A DNA stretch of 64,000 bases from Ferranicluibacter rubi (GCF_011603255.1 NZ_JAANCM010000001.1:62001-126000); one strand, 5' to 3'; positions 53,879-62,899 are shown, counted from the first letter of the stretch. The notes: generated by a model not told the origin, from the sequence alone. Made by a program: numbers and translations.

Positions 53879-55006
53879 TTAGCCCGGCAGCTGGCGTTCC
53901 GGCGGCCGGGTGCGGACCTCGTTGAAGATGGTGAGACCGATGAGCGCGAGCGGCATGGCCAGCATCGCGCCGACGGCACCCCACATCCATGTCCAGAAGA
54001 TGATGGCGATGAAGATCAGGAACGGGTTGATCTCCAGGCGATGCCCAAGGATCGCCGGTGTCACCAGATTTTCCATGACCAGATGCAGCAGGAAGAAGCA
54101 GGCAGCCGGCAACAGTGCCATGATCATGCTGTCATGCGTCATCAGGCCGGCGCAGGTGAGCGCGATCGTCATGGCGGTAACGCCGAGATAGGGAATGAAG
54201 CTCGACACGAAGGCGAAGAGACCCCAGAGAACCGCGCCCGAGAGCCCGCCGGCAAAGGCGATGAGCGCCGTGATCGTGCCGAGCGAGATATAGATCAGGC
54301 TGGCGGTGGAGAAATAGAAGCCCACCGCACTCTCCGTGGCGTTCATGACGCGGATGGCCGTCAGGCGGCGCTCATGTGTGGCGAAGGCGAGGATGATGGT
54401 CTTGCGCAGATGCGCGCGGCCGATGAGGAACAGACCAAGGGCTGCGAGGAAGATCAGCGTCTGGACGAAGGCGGGCGTAAGGCCCGTGGCGACCAGCCCC
54501 AGCATGGAACCGGCATTGGCCATGACCATATCCGAGATCGCCTTCTCGTTCGCGCCGTTGATGGCGCGCTTCACCCATTCGAACCGCTCGAAGAAGGGCA
54601 GGAACCGCTGGACCGCGTCTTCCATCATCACCGGCGCCTTGGCGGTCAGCGTGGAGATCGGCTCGATCAAGGCATTAACGAGGAAAAAGACCAGCACCAC
54701 AAAGACGATGCCGAAGAACAGGCCACCGAGCATGGGCGGTAGGCCGAAGCGCGAGAGCCTGTCGGCCGCAACACCCAGCACCATACCGACGACGATTGCC
54801 AGCGTGACGGGCATCAGGATGGATTCAAGCGTGTAAATGACGCCGGACATGAGGATGACGAATGTTCCGACGATGCTCCAGGCGACGACGAGATCGAGGC
54901 CGGTCTTCGGATCGGCCAGTGCCGTCGCCTCGGACGGCGGCGGGTTTTCGATGTGCGCTTTCTTCTTCGCCTTGAACAAGGCTCGCTCCGGTATGGCAGA
55001 ATTCAT
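53879..55006 (-). CDS. AI-2E (PerM)-family permease
   Basis: A 375-residue inner-membrane protein with about eight helices in the AI-2E/PerM arrangement: an N-terminal pair (VAWSIVGTFVILMSGVIYTLESILMPVTLAIVVGMVLG), a large periplasmic loop (about 120-200), then a C-terminal bundle with FIPYLGVTAMTIAL, the family's P-x-x-G region, and NPFLIFIAIIFWTWMWGAVGAMLAMPL. Members transport quorum signals, ions or osmolytes; no substrate can be named. Start at 55006 has GAGG about 5-8 bases upstream; a TTG extension to 55087 is less likely. It converges on phyR with an 8-bp gap. Confidence 0.86.
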   Translation of the reverse strand: MNSAIPERALFKAKKKAHIENPPPSEATALADPKTGLDLVVAWSIVGTFVILMSGVIYTLESILMPVTLAIVVGMVLGVAADRLSRFGLPPMLGGLFFGIVFVVLVFFLVNALIEPISTLTAKAPVMMEDAVQRFLPFFERFEWVKRAINGANEKAISDMVMANAGSMLGLVATGLTPAFVQTLIFLAALGLFLIGRAHLRKTIILAFATHERRLTAIRVMNATESAVGFYFSTASLIYISLGTITALIAFAGGLSGAVLWGLFAFVSSFIPYLGVTAMTIALTCAGLMTHDSMIMALLPAACFFLLHLVMENLVTPAILGHRLEINPFLIFIAIIFWTWMWGAVGAMLAMPLALIGLTIFNEVRTRPPERQLPG

Positions 55007-55224
55007 CTTTGACCTCCACTCGCAATGAGCGCGGGCCGAAAGCTGCCGCGGTATCTTGCCTGACGCCCCACATTTGCGGTCTTGCAATGCTCAACGAGCA
55101 TGACCTGATAGCCGGGACGTCCGTCAATCCGGATACGGGAGAAAAGTTCCCGTAACGCTCTGAAGGCCCACCATTTTCCACCAAAAATGGTATTTTTCGG
55201 TGGGCGCTTCTACATTCGGCAGGA

Positions 55225-55395
55225 TCAGTATTTTTCCGGCGGAAAGATCCGCAGGGTCAGCGAGAAGAGGCCGAGACCCAAGAGAACGACGAGCAGCGTG
55301 TTTGCCACGTCGTCGGATGTTGCGGAGACGACGCCGACGGCAAGTGCGGCGCAGACGAGCAGGATCAGGCCGAGCCTGGGCAGCCAGTAAAGCAT
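55225..55395 (-). CDS. Small membrane protein, stress promoter
   Basis: A 56-residue protein with two hydrophobic helices: LPRLGLILLVCAALAVGVVSA and LLVVLLGLGLFSLTLRIF, separated by the polar TSDDVANT and ending FPPEKY. No named family recognised. AAGGA lies 7 bases before the ATG, and an EcfG-type promoter (N17) is 44 bp upstream, which together support a real gene. It probably belongs to the same stress set as the DUF1328 and DUF3309 proteins. Confidence 0.75.
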   Translation of the reverse strand: MLYWLPRLGLILLVCAALAVGVVSATSDDVANTLLVVLLGLGLFSLTLRIFPPEKY

Positions 55396-55438
55396 GGGGG
55401 CGTCCTTCGATGTGTGAAAACGTTAATTCTGGCCTAAC

Positions 55439-55464
55439 AACGGCCCGATTTGCCAAATTGTTCC
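55439..55464 (-). promoter_or_regulatory. EcfG-type general stress promoter (17-base spacer)
   Basis: Minus strand GGAAC (55464-55460), 17-base spacer, CGTT (55442-55439), upstream of the small membrane protein gene. Confidence 0.75.
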
Positions 55465-55543
55465 CAAGCTTTCGCGAAGCTTGTGATCCGGGACATTTCC
55501 GGCGGCGTACGTCTCGACGAACAAAGAACCGAGAGCGCGCGCC

Positions 55544-55927
55544 ATGCACAGATTCCTTCTCTCCATCAGCCTGTTACTGGCCTCCGGCAGCACCGCAGCC
55601 GTTGCGGCCGGCATGACCGAGGCCGACATCCGCGACAAGATCATCGGGCGCACGATCTATCTCGAAGCGCCGATGGGCGGAGAGTTTCCGCTGAACTACC
55701 GGACGTCAGGCGTGGTGGATGGGGATGGCAAGGCGCTTGGGATCGGCAAGCTGATCCAGCCGAGCGACACCGGCAAATGGTGGATCGCCGACGACAAGCT
55801 CTGCCAGCAGTTCACTACCTGGTACAAGGGCGCGAAGATGTGCTTCGACCTGACCGCAACCGGCGCCGACAAGGTGAAGTGGGTGCGCGACAATGGCGAG
55901 AGCGGCATGGCGCGGATCGGCAACTAG
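55544..55927 (+). CDS. Small exported protein, DUF995-like
   Basis: A 127-residue protein with a signal peptide (MHRFLLSISLLLASGSTAAVAAG, cleavage near residue 22). The mature domain has MTEADIRDKIIGRTIYLEAPMGGEFPLNYRTSGVVDGDGKALG, WWIADDKLCQQFTTWYKGAKMCFDL and a GxxKVKWVRDNGESGMARI end. This resembles DUF995-like secreted proteins of rhizobia, of unknown function. Two cysteines (in KLCQQF and KMCFDL) could form a disulfide in the periplasm. Single gene. Confidence 0.68.
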   Translation: MHRFLLSISLLLASGSTAAVAAGMTEADIRDKIIGRTIYLEAPMGGEFPLNYRTSGVVDGDGKALGIGKLIQPSDTGKWWIADDKLCQQFTTWYKGAKMCFDLTATGADKVKWVRDNGESGMARIGN

Positions 55928-55987
55928 GATTGCTTTCAATGCCGCAGGCGTATCCGGGCGACGGTGTCGTCGCCCGGCGTCCGCACA

Positions 55988-56332
55988 TTAAAGGGCGGCG
56001 ATAACGATGACTTCGACCAGGTATTCCGGGGTCGCGAGCTTGGCTTCGCCCGTGGCGCGCGCCGGCGTGTTGCCCTGCGGTGCCCACTTGTCCCAGACGG
56101 CATTCATCTTCGGGAAGTCGGCCATGTCGGCCAGCCAGATGGTGGCGTTGAGGATGCGGGTCTTGTCGGTGCCGGCCTGTTCCAGCAGGCGATCGACCGA
56201 GGCCAGAGCCTGGCTCGTCTGGGTTGCGACGTCGTCGCCGGCATTGCCGACCTGGCCGGCGAGATAGACCGTGCCGTTGTGAACGACGGCCTGGCTCATG
56301 CGCGGGCCGGTCTCGAAGCGTGTGATATCCAT
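55988..56332 (-). CDS. RidA/YjgF-family protein
   Basis: A 114-residue protein of the Rid family: MSQAVVHNGTVYLAGQVGNAGDDVATQTSQALASVDRLLEQAGTDKTRILNATIWLADMADFPKMNAVWDKW, then PARATGEAKLATPEYLVEVIVIAAL. The arginine in the PARATGEA motif is in place of the substrate-carboxylate-binding arginine of RidA. Members deaminate reactive enamines and imines or have other hydrolase roles; the divergent sequence suggests an Rid subgroup rather than RidA itself. Cytoplasmic, single gene. Confidence 0.85.
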   Translation of the reverse strand: MDITRFETGPRMSQAVVHNGTVYLAGQVGNAGDDVATQTSQALASVDRLLEQAGTDKTRILNATIWLADMADFPKMNAVWDKWAPQGNTPARATGEAKLATPEYLVEVIVIAAL

Positions 56333-56447
56333 GGTGAAATTCCTCTTGCTCGAATGCGTTGACGCCGAAGCGCAGACGCATCGGGGCTTACAGGAGAACA
56401 GGCCTCAGGAAAACCTTCCGGCTGAAAAGTTCGTCGCGTTCCCGCGT

Positions 56448-57815
56448 TTAAACCGGCGCAGGTGACGGGGGGAATTCGAGCCGCACGCGCGTCCCCTCCC
56501 CGGGACGCGAGTCAACCGTCAGCGCGGCGTCGTGCAGTTCGGCGATGCGCTCCACGATCTTCAGGCCGACGCCGAGTGCGTCCGAACTCTTGATCCGCCC
56601 GCCGTCGAGGATGTGGCTGGGGGAGCGTCCGAAGCCGGGGCCATCGTCGGCCACCTCCAGCAGGCCCGTCTCCGCCGTGCGCACCGAGATGCGCGTGCCC
56701 TTCGGCGTGTGCTTGACCGCGTTCTCGACGAGGTTGCTGATGGTGTTTTCGACCAGTGCCGGCACGGCGCGGATCTCGCCGCCGCCCTCCTCCACGAATT
56801 CGAGCGTGCGACCGCTGTTGAAGACGAAGGGCGCGAGCTGGGCGACGACATCGCTCGCAAGCCCCGCCAGCGACACCGGCTTGAACGAGGCGGCATCGAC
56901 CACGTCGAGCCTGGCGAGCGAGGTCAGCTGCTCCAGCATGTGAGTCAACGCCTCCAAGTCCTTTTCGGCCTTGCGCGCACGGGGGTCGTCGATCCGCTCC
57001 AGCTCCATGCGGACGACGGCGACCGGCGTTCGGATTTCATGAGCGATGGAGGTGGAGAATATTTTTTGCGCCTGGATGAGGTCGGCGACGCGCACCAACA
57101 GCCGGTTGACCGCATTGGCGAAATTGGCGATCTCGCGCGGCATGCCCTCCGTCGAGAGCGGATTGAAGGCCGCACGCGGATCGATGGCGTCTGCCGCCTT
57201 GCCGGCTTCGACCACCGGCTTCAGCGCGCGCCGGACGGAGAGAATGGTGGCGCCGGCGACGAGACCGAACATCAGCGGCATGGGGATGATCAGATGATCC
57301 CGCAGCTCGTGCAGCAGCACGCTGGTGACGAAGCCGTGGGGATCGCGCAGGACCGCAAGCTCGACGAACACCTCCTGTGTCCCGAACCGGAACGAGCGCC
57401 CACCGGCGACGCTGAGCGGCTTTCCGGGCGCGATCTCGCGCTGCCAGAAGGTCGGCGGGTTGATTTCGATCGGCAGGAAGTGGCGCTGGCAGAGCGCCTC
57501 GCAATTGGAAAACAGGACTTCGCCGGCGGAGGTGCGGACCCGGACGAAGATATCGCCGTCAGTCTCGTCCTCGCGCATCGTATAGCGTTCGGCGAGCGCC
57601 GGCGGCATCTGGAAGGAGATGCGGTCCTTGGCGACGACGATGCCTTCGGCCAGCGTTTCCGCCTCCTGCCCGATGAGAAAGCCGCCGAGATCGGCATCGT
57701 TCGACCAGTATTCGGCCAGCACGATGCCGAACTCCAGCATCATGGCGAGCACCGTGAAGGTGACGATGCGTAGCGAGACGATGCCGATCAGGGAGCGATC
57801 CCGCACGGCGTTCAT
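56448..57815 (-). CDS. Membrane sensor histidine kinase
   Basis: A 455-residue kinase with two membrane helices (about 12-32 and 172-192) around a periplasmic sensor domain of about 140 residues. Then come a HAMP-like segment, the H-box STSIAHEIRTPVAVVRMELER with the phosphoacceptor histidine, and the ATPase N-box (SNLVENAVKHTPKG), G1 (VADDGPGFG) and G2 (GVGLKIVERIAELH) motifs. It overlaps the upstream response regulator gene by 4 bp and forms a two-component pair with it. The signal is unknown. Confidence 0.9.
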   Translation of the reverse strand: MNAVRDRSLIGIVSLRIVTFTVLAMMLEFGIVLAEYWSNDADLGGFLIGQEAETLAEGIVVAKDRISFQMPPALAERYTMREDETDGDIFVRVRTSAGEVLFSNCEALCQRHFLPIEINPPTFWQREIAPGKPLSVAGGRSFRFGTQEVFVELAVLRDPHGFVTSVLLHELRDHLIIPMPLMFGLVAGATILSVRRALKPVVEAGKAADAIDPRAAFNPLSTEGMPREIANFANAVNRLLVRVADLIQAQKIFSTSIAHEIRTPVAVVRMELERIDDPRARKAEKDLEALTHMLEQLTSLARLDVVDAASFKPVSLAGLASDVVAQLAPFVFNSGRTLEFVEEGGGEIRAVPALVENTISNLVENAVKHTPKGTRISVRTAETGLLEVADDGPGFGRSPSHILDGGRIKSSDALGVGLKIVERIAELHDAALTVDSRPGEGTRVRLEFPPSPAPV

Positions 57816-58486
57816 GGCGCGGCCTGCAGCATGTAGCCGACGCCCCGCACGGTGACGAGATCGGCGCCGGTCTCAAACGGCAGCAGCTTCTTGCGCAGGC
57901 GCGACACGGCAAGCTCCAGCGCGTTGGCGGTCATCTCCTCGCCGAATTCCGACAGCGCCAGTTCCAACTTGCGCTTCTGCACCACCCGGCCGGCATCGCG
58001 CATCAGCAGTTCGGCCAGCGCCCGCTCGCGCGGCGGCAGCGCGACGATGGTACCGCTGCAGGAAAGCTCCGCCATGGCGGGATCGTAGCGCAGATGGCCG
58101 CATTCGAGCACCGGCTGCAACGATGTTGGGCTGCGCCGCAGCATGGCGCGGCAGCGCGCCAGGAACTCGCGGTGGTGGAACGGCTTGACGAGGTAATCGT
58201 CCGCGCCCGCATCCAGGCCCTCGATCCGCTCCTCGATCGACCCGCGCGCCGTGATGACGAGGACCGGCAGGTCCTTATAGGTCTTGCGGATCTGGCGCAG
58301 CAGTTCGAGCCCGTTGCCGTCGGGCAGGCCGAGATCGAGCAGGATGAGGTCATGCTCGCGTAGCGTCAGCGTCACCGTGGCGTCGGCGATCGTCGTCACG
58401 ACATCGAGGCGCCAGCCGGCATCGCGGACGGTTTCGCCCAGAAGCTCGGCGAGCCGGGGACTGTCTTCAACCAGCAGCAGCCGCAT
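57812..58486 (-). CDS. OmpR-family response regulator
   Basis: A 224-residue regulator. Receiver domain 1-120: LLLVEDSPRLAELL, phosphoacceptor D51 in LILLDLGLPDGNG, the threonine in VLVITARG and the lysine in YLVKPF. The winged-helix DNA-binding domain covers about 128-220 (LPPRERALAELLMRDAGRVVQKRKLELAL, NALELAVSRLRKKL, VRGVGYML). It is the first gene of the operon with the sensor kinase. The targets might include the exported PepSY-like gene just upstream on the same strand, by inference. Confidence 0.92.
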   Translation of the reverse strand: MRLLLVEDSPRLAELLGETVRDAGWRLDVVTTIADATVTLTLREHDLILLDLGLPDGNGLELLRQIRKTYKDLPVLVITARGSIEERIEGLDAGADDYLVKPFHHREFLARCRAMLRRSPTSLQPVLECGHLRYDPAMAELSCSGTIVALPPRERALAELLMRDAGRVVQKRKLELALSEFGEEMTANALELAVSRLRKKLLPFETGADLVTVRGVGYMLQAAP

Positions 58487-58570
58487 GCATCTGTCTCACA
58501 TGTTGGAAAAGCGGATCTGGAAACACGCCGACCGTATCAGCTTTTGTGCCCCGCAACAGCGCCTCCCGCA

Positions 58571-58873
58571 TCATCGTTGCGGGCCGTTGCTCATGGAGGC
58601 CGCGACGACGTCGCCGGTCATCGGGTCCATGACGACATCGGCCTGCAGGCGGCGCGCCGTCAGGGCCTCGATCTCGTAGCAGGAGCCGATGACTTGGACA
58701 TGCCGGATATCGGGATAACCCGCGGCCACGGCCTTGCGGGAGATCGCCTCGCGGCTCATCCAGTGCGCCTGCGGTTCCCGCGTGCAATCCGCCTTCGGGC
58801 CACCAGCGAGCGCCGTGCCCGCGGGAAGTGCGAGGTGCAGAAGAGGAAGCACAAGACGGAGCAGGCGGCGCAT
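58571..58873 (-). CDS. Small exported PepSY-like protein
   Basis: A 100-residue protein with a signal peptide (MRRLLRLVLPLLHLALPAGTALAG). The mature part (WMSREAISRKAVAAGYPDIRHVQVIGSCYEIEALTARRLQADVVMDPMTGDVVAAS) has the PepSY pattern: helix, strands and a terminal D-P-x-T-G-x-V segment. PepSY proteins act in the periplasm, often near two-component systems of this type, possibly as sensors or inhibitors. Two cysteines are present. ATG at 58873 has GGAGA 6 bases upstream; a TTG extension exists. It lies 84 bp upstream of the response regulator and may be co-transcribed. Confidence 0.8.
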   Translation of the reverse strand: MRRLLRLVLPLLHLALPAGTALAGGPKADCTREPQAHWMSREAISRKAVAAGYPDIRHVQVIGSCYEIEALTARRLQADVVMDPMTGDVVAASMSNGPQR

Positions 58874-58950
58874 CAGCAATCTCCAAGGGCGAACCGCTGG
58901 AGATATGCCGATGTCTTGCCGTCATCCGCCTGTCAGAAGCCGATCGAACG

Positions 58951-59943
58951 TCAACCTGCCGGGACGGAAGGCGGAGCGTCATCAAGCGGGTGGTAGCAGG
59001 CGAAGCGATGATCGGCCGGGCCGTCGAGCGCGGGCATCTTTTCGCGACAGAGATCCGTCGCACGCCAGCAGCGGGGGTTGAACGGGCAGCCGCTCGGGGG
59101 GTTGAGCGGCGACGGCAGCTCGCCCTGCAGCTGGATGCGCTGGCGCTTGCCTTCCGGATTGGCGACCGGGGTCGCCGACAGGAGGGCTGCGGTATAGGGG
59201 TGCTGCGGGTTGGTGAACACGCTTTCCGCCGTCCCTGTTTCCACCGGGCTGCCGAGATACATGACCATGATGTCGTCTGCGATGTGGCGCACCACGGACA
59301 GGCCATGCGAGATGAAGAGGTAGGCAAGTCCCATCTCCTTCTGCAGATCCATCAACAGGTTGAGCACCTGCGCCTGGATCGACAGGTCGAGCGCGGACAC
59401 CGGTTCGTCCAGCACCAGCACCTTCGGCCGCAGCATCAGGGCGCGGGCAATGGCGATGCGCTGGCGCTGGCCACCGGAGAACATATGCGGGTAGCGGTCG
59501 TAATGCTCGGGCCGCAAGCCGACCTTGCGCATCATCTCCTCCACCTTGGCCCGGCGCGTGGCTGCGTCGTCGGTGGTGTTGATCTTCAGGGGCTCTTCCA
59601 GCAAGGACCCGACCTTCTGGCGTGGGTTGAGCGAGCCGTATGGGTTCTGGAAGACGATCTGCACGAGGCTGCGCAGCGAGGCATCGCCGACGCGGGCCGG
59701 CTTGCCGTCGATCAGCAGTTCGCCACCGCTCGGATCCTCGATCATGGTGACAAGGCGGGCGAGCGTGGACTTGCCGCAGCCGCTTTCGCCGACCACCGCC
59801 AGCGTGCGGCCGGAATGGAGCGAGAAAGATACGCCGTTCAACGCACGCACGGTCGCCGCCGGTTTGAACATGCCGCGGGAGACGGAATAGAAGCGCTGGA
59901 GGTCGTGGCCCTCGAGGACGGGTCTGGATGCGGTCTCGCTCAT
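58951..59943 (-). CDS. dppF: Dipeptide-type ABC transporter ATP-binding protein DppF
   Basis: A 330-residue ATPase of the peptide ABC importer. Walker A is GESGCGKST near residue 55, the signature FSGGQRQRIAIARAL, and Walker B LVLDEPVSALD with the D-loop and H-loop (FISHGLSVVRHI). The C-terminal cysteine-rich oligopeptide-transporter extension (GCPFNPRCWRATDLCREKMP) is present; it binds an iron-sulfur cluster in some members. The start at 59943 overlaps dppD by ATGA. Last gene of the dpp-type operon. Confidence 0.92.
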   Translation of the reverse strand: MSETASRPVLEGHDLQRFYSVSRGMFKPAATVRALNGVSFSLHSGRTLAVVGESGCGKSTLARLVTMIEDPSGGELLIDGKPARVGDASLRSLVQIVFQNPYGSLNPRQKVGSLLEEPLKINTTDDAATRRAKVEEMMRKVGLRPEHYDRYPHMFSGGQRQRIAIARALMLRPKVLVLDEPVSALDLSIQAQVLNLLMDLQKEMGLAYLFISHGLSVVRHIADDIMVMYLGSPVETGTAESVFTNPQHPYTAALLSATPVANPEGKRQRIQLQGELPSPLNPPSGCPFNPRCWRATDLCREKMPALDGPADHRFACYHPLDDAPPSVPAG

Positions 59944-60956
59944 CGCGTGCCCTCCCCTGCAAGCTCGACGGTCATCGTCGGGTGGTTCTGCGGAATACCT
60001 TGGATAAGCGGATAGTTGCATAGCGCGCGGCCGAGCTCGGGGCCCTGACGCATAACGGAGCGCGAACAGAGATCGGTGGCGAAGGCGCAGCGCGGCGAGA
60101 ACAGACAGCCTTGCGGGCGATCATGCTGGCCCGGCACGACGCCGAGAATGGAGGGCAGACGCTCGCCGATCTGCGCGCGTTCGGGAAGCGACGCGAGAAG
60201 GGCCGCCGTATAGGGGTGATGCGGATCGCGGAAGAGCGCCTTGACCGGCTGCTCCTCGACCTTCTGGCCGGCATATTGCACCTGCACACGCTCGGCGGTT
60301 TCCGCGACCACGCCCATGTCGTGGGTGATCAGCACCAGCGCCATGCCGTTTTCCTTCTGCAGGCGAACGAGCAGGTCGAGGATCTGGGCCTGGATGGTCA
60401 CGTCGAGCGCCGTCGTCGGCTCGTCGGCAATCAGGAGCTTCGGATTGCAGGAGAGTGCCATGGCGATCATGACGCGCTGGCTCATGCCGCCCGACATCTG
60501 GTGCGGGAAGTTCGACAAGCGGTCTTCCGGAGAGGGAATGCCGACGAGCTTGAGAAGCTCGATCGAGCGGGCGCGGCGCGCGGCGCGGTCGAGGCCCATG
60601 TGGATGCGCAGGCTTTCGCCCAGCTGAAAGCCGACCGTGAAGCACGGATTGAGGCTCGACATCGGCTCCTGGAAGATCATCGCCATGTCCTTGCCGATGA
60701 TCTTGCGCCGGTTGCGGGGCGAAAGTTTCAAGAGGTCCTGGCCGTTGAAGGCCATGCGGTCGGCGGTGATCTTCGCGGTCCAGGGCAGAAGGCCCATGAC
60801 GGCGAGCATGGAGACGGACTTGCCGGAGCCGCTTTCGCCGACGATCGACAGGATTTCGCCGGTGTCGCAGGTGAGCGAGACGCCATCCACCGCACGGAAG
60901 GTGCCGGTGGAGGTCTGGAACTCAACGGTGAGGTTCTGGATATCGAGAAGCGGCAT
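59940..60956 (-). CDS. dppD: Dipeptide-type ABC transporter ATP-binding protein DppD
   Basis: A 338-residue ATPase: Walker A GESGSGKSV near 40, Q-loop MIFQEPMSSLNP, signature MSGGMSQRVMIAMAL, Walker B LIADEPTTALDVT, H-loop ITHDMGVV. The C-terminal segment GCLFSPRCAFATDLC is the oligopeptide-transporter cysteine motif. It pairs with DppF as the two nucleotide-binding subunits. ATG at 60956 shares one base with the dppC stop. The open frame extends to 61112 inside dppC and is not used. Confidence 0.92.
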   Translation of the reverse strand: MPLLDIQNLTVEFQTSTGTFRAVDGVSLTCDTGEILSIVGESGSGKSVSMLAVMGLLPWTAKITADRMAFNGQDLLKLSPRNRRKIIGKDMAMIFQEPMSSLNPCFTVGFQLGESLRIHMGLDRAARRARSIELLKLVGIPSPEDRLSNFPHQMSGGMSQRVMIAMALSCNPKLLIADEPTTALDVTIQAQILDLLVRLQKENGMALVLITHDMGVVAETAERVQVQYAGQKVEEQPVKALFRDPHHPYTAALLASLPERAQIGERLPSILGVVPGQHDRPQGCLFSPRCAFATDLCSRSVMRQGPELGRALCNYPLIQGIPQNHPTMTVELAGEGTR

Positions 60957-61882
60957 CAGGACCTCTTCAGTTTGGGATCGAGCGCATCGCGCAGGCCGTC
61001 GCCCATCAGGTTGATGGCGAGAACGGTGATGAGAATGGCAAGGCCGGGGAAGGTGACGACCCACCAGGCGCGCTGGATGAATTCGCGCGCTTCGGCAAGC
61101 ATCGTGCCCCATTCCGGCGTCGGTGGTTGGGCGCCCATGCCGAGGAAGCCCAGCGCCGCAGCGTCGAGGATGGCGGCGGAGAAGGCGAGTGTCGCCTGCA
61201 CGATCAGCGGCGCCAGACAGTTCGGCAGGATGGTGACGAACATGATGCGTAGCGTGCCGGCACCCGCGACCTGGCTACCGATGACGTAGTCCTTGTTGCG
61301 CTCCGTCATGACGGAGGCACGCGTCAGGCGCACGAAATGCGGCAGGTTGACGAGCGCGATGGCGATCATGGCGTTGACGAGGCCCGGGCCGAGCACGGCG
61401 ACGAGCACAAGCGCCAGCAGAAGCGACGGGAATGCGAGGATGATGTCCATCAACCGCATGATGATGGTGTCGGTGGTGCCGCGGAAGAAGCCGGCGACGA
61501 GGCCGATCAATACGCCCGCCACCACCGACAGTGTGACGACGATGAGGCCGACGAACAGCGAGAAGCGCGCGCCGTACATCAGGCGGGTCAGGATATCGCG
61601 GCCGACAGGATCGGTGCCGAGAAGATACTCGGCGCGGCCGCCTTCGGCAAAGACCGGCGGCAGCAAAAGGACGTCGCGGTTCTGGATGATCGGATCATGG
61701 GCGGTCAGCAGTGGCGCGAAGATCGCCATCAGCAGGATGATCACGAAGATGCCAAGACCCAGCACGGCGCCGCGATTGCTGGAAAAATAGAACCAGAACT
61801 CGGCAAAGCCTGAGGGCGGCGCCGACGGGGTGGCGGCAGCTGCCGCTGCGGGGGATACGGATTTGGTTTCGACAGATGACAT
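60956..61882 (-). CDS. dppC: Dipeptide-type ABC transporter permease DppC
   Basis: A 308-residue inner-membrane permease. A cytoplasmic N-terminus (about 30 residues, A/S-rich) leads to a first helix (GAVLGLGIFVIILLMAIFAPLL), then the HDPIIQNRDVLLLPP and GTDPVGRDILTRLMYGARFSL segment that marks DppC/OppC. The transporter core and the EAA-loop (ASVMTERNKDYVIGSQVAGAGTLRIMFVTILPNCLAPLIV) follow, ending WGTMLAEAREFIQRAWWVVTFPGLAI. It forms the channel with DppB. It is 12 bp downstream of dppB. Confidence 0.93.
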   Translation of the reverse strand: MSSVETKSVSPAAAAAATPSAPPSGFAEFWFYFSSNRGAVLGLGIFVIILLMAIFAPLLTAHDPIIQNRDVLLLPPVFAEGGRAEYLLGTDPVGRDILTRLMYGARFSLFVGLIVVTLSVVAGVLIGLVAGFFRGTTDTIIMRLMDIILAFPSLLLALVLVAVLGPGLVNAMIAIALVNLPHFVRLTRASVMTERNKDYVIGSQVAGAGTLRIMFVTILPNCLAPLIVQATLAFSAAILDAAALGFLGMGAQPPTPEWGTMLAEAREFIQRAWWVVTFPGLAILITVLAINLMGDGLRDALDPKLKRS

Positions 61883-61894
61883 CGGTCGCGTCTC

Positions 61895-62899
61895 CTATCG
61901 CCGGATGCGGGGATTCGCCCAACCGTAAAGAAGGTCGACGATCAGATTGACGAACATGATCACGAGCGTGATCATCATGAGGCCGCCCTGCACGACGGCA
62001 TAGTCGCGCTTGAAGACGCTATCGACCATCCACTTGCCGATGCCCGGCCAAGAGAAGATGCTCTCGGTCAGGATCGCGCCGCCGAGCAGCACGCCGATCT
62101 GCAGGCCGATGGTGGTGATAACCGGGATCATGGCGTTGCGCAGCGCGTGCACGCCGATGATGCGGAACGGCGACATGCCCTTGGAGCGGGCGGTGCGGAC
62201 GTAGTCTTCGCTCAGCACTTCGAGCATGGCAGAGCGCGTCTGGCGCGCGATGACCGCGAGCGGAATGGTGGCGAGCACGATCGTCGGCAGGATCATGTGG
62301 CTGACGGCGGAGCTGAACGCGCCTTTCTGGCCGGACAGCAGACTATCGATCAGCATGAAGCCGGTGACGGGCGGGAAGAAATAGAGGAACGAGATGCGGC
62401 CCGAGACGGGCGTCCAGCCAAGCGTTCCCGAGAAGAAGATGATGAGCAGCAGACCCCACCAGAAGATCGGCATGGAATAGCCGACGAGTGCCGTGCCCAT
62501 GATGGTCTGGTCGAGCCAGGTGCCGCGCTTGACCGCCGCCACCACGCCTGCCGGGATCCCAAGACAGATCGCGAGGATGATGGCACAGATCGCAAGCTCC
62601 ATGGTCGCCGGAAACAGCGTCATGAAGTCATCGATGACAGGGCGCTTGGAGATGATGGAGCGTCCGAAATCGCCCTGCAGCAGGCCGGTGAGATAGTCGA
62701 AATACTGGACATACATCGGCCGGTCGAGGCCAAGCTCCGCCATGATCTGCGCATGCCGTTCCGGCGCCATGACGCGCTCTCCGGAGAGCAGCATGACGGG
62801 ATCGCCGGGAAGCAGGCGGATGAAGGAGAAGGCGATGATGGAAACCCCGACGAAGGTCGGGATGAGGACGGCGAGCCGCCCGAAAATGAAGCGCAGCAT
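61895..62899 (-). CDS. dppB: Dipeptide-type ABC transporter permease DppB
   Basis: A 334-residue permease with a first helix LRFIFGRLAVLIPTFVGVSIIAFSFIRLLPGDPV, the typical DppB/OppB opening with the R-L-L-P-G-D-P motif. The EAA loop is SEDYVRTARSKGMSPFRIIGVHALRNAMIPVITTIG. The C-terminus ends VDLLYGWANPRIRR. Start at 62899 fits the family; TTG-type extensions upstream are not needed. It is separated from the binding-protein gene by 84 bp that include a hairpin. Confidence 0.93.
   Translation of the reverse strand: MLRFIFGRLAVLIPTFVGVSIIAFSFIRLLPGDPVMLLSGERVMAPERHAQIMAELGLDRPMYVQYFDYLTGLLQGDFGRSIISKRPVIDDFMTLFPATMELAICAIILAICLGIPAGVVAAVKRGTWLDQTIMGTALVGYSMPIFWWGLLLIIFFSGTLGWTPVSGRISFLYFFPPVTGFMLIDSLLSGQKGAFSSAVSHMILPTIVLATIPLAVIARQTRSAMLEVLSEDYVRTARSKGMSPFRIIGVHALRNAMIPVITTIGLQIGVLLGGAILTESIFSWPGIGKWMVDSVFKRDYAVVQGGLMMITLVIMFVNLIVDLLYGWANPRIRR

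Noticed and set aside
56532-57773. Plus-strand 413-codon frame opposite the histidine kinase
   Set aside because: Shadow frame; the minus strand carries the full set of kinase motifs.
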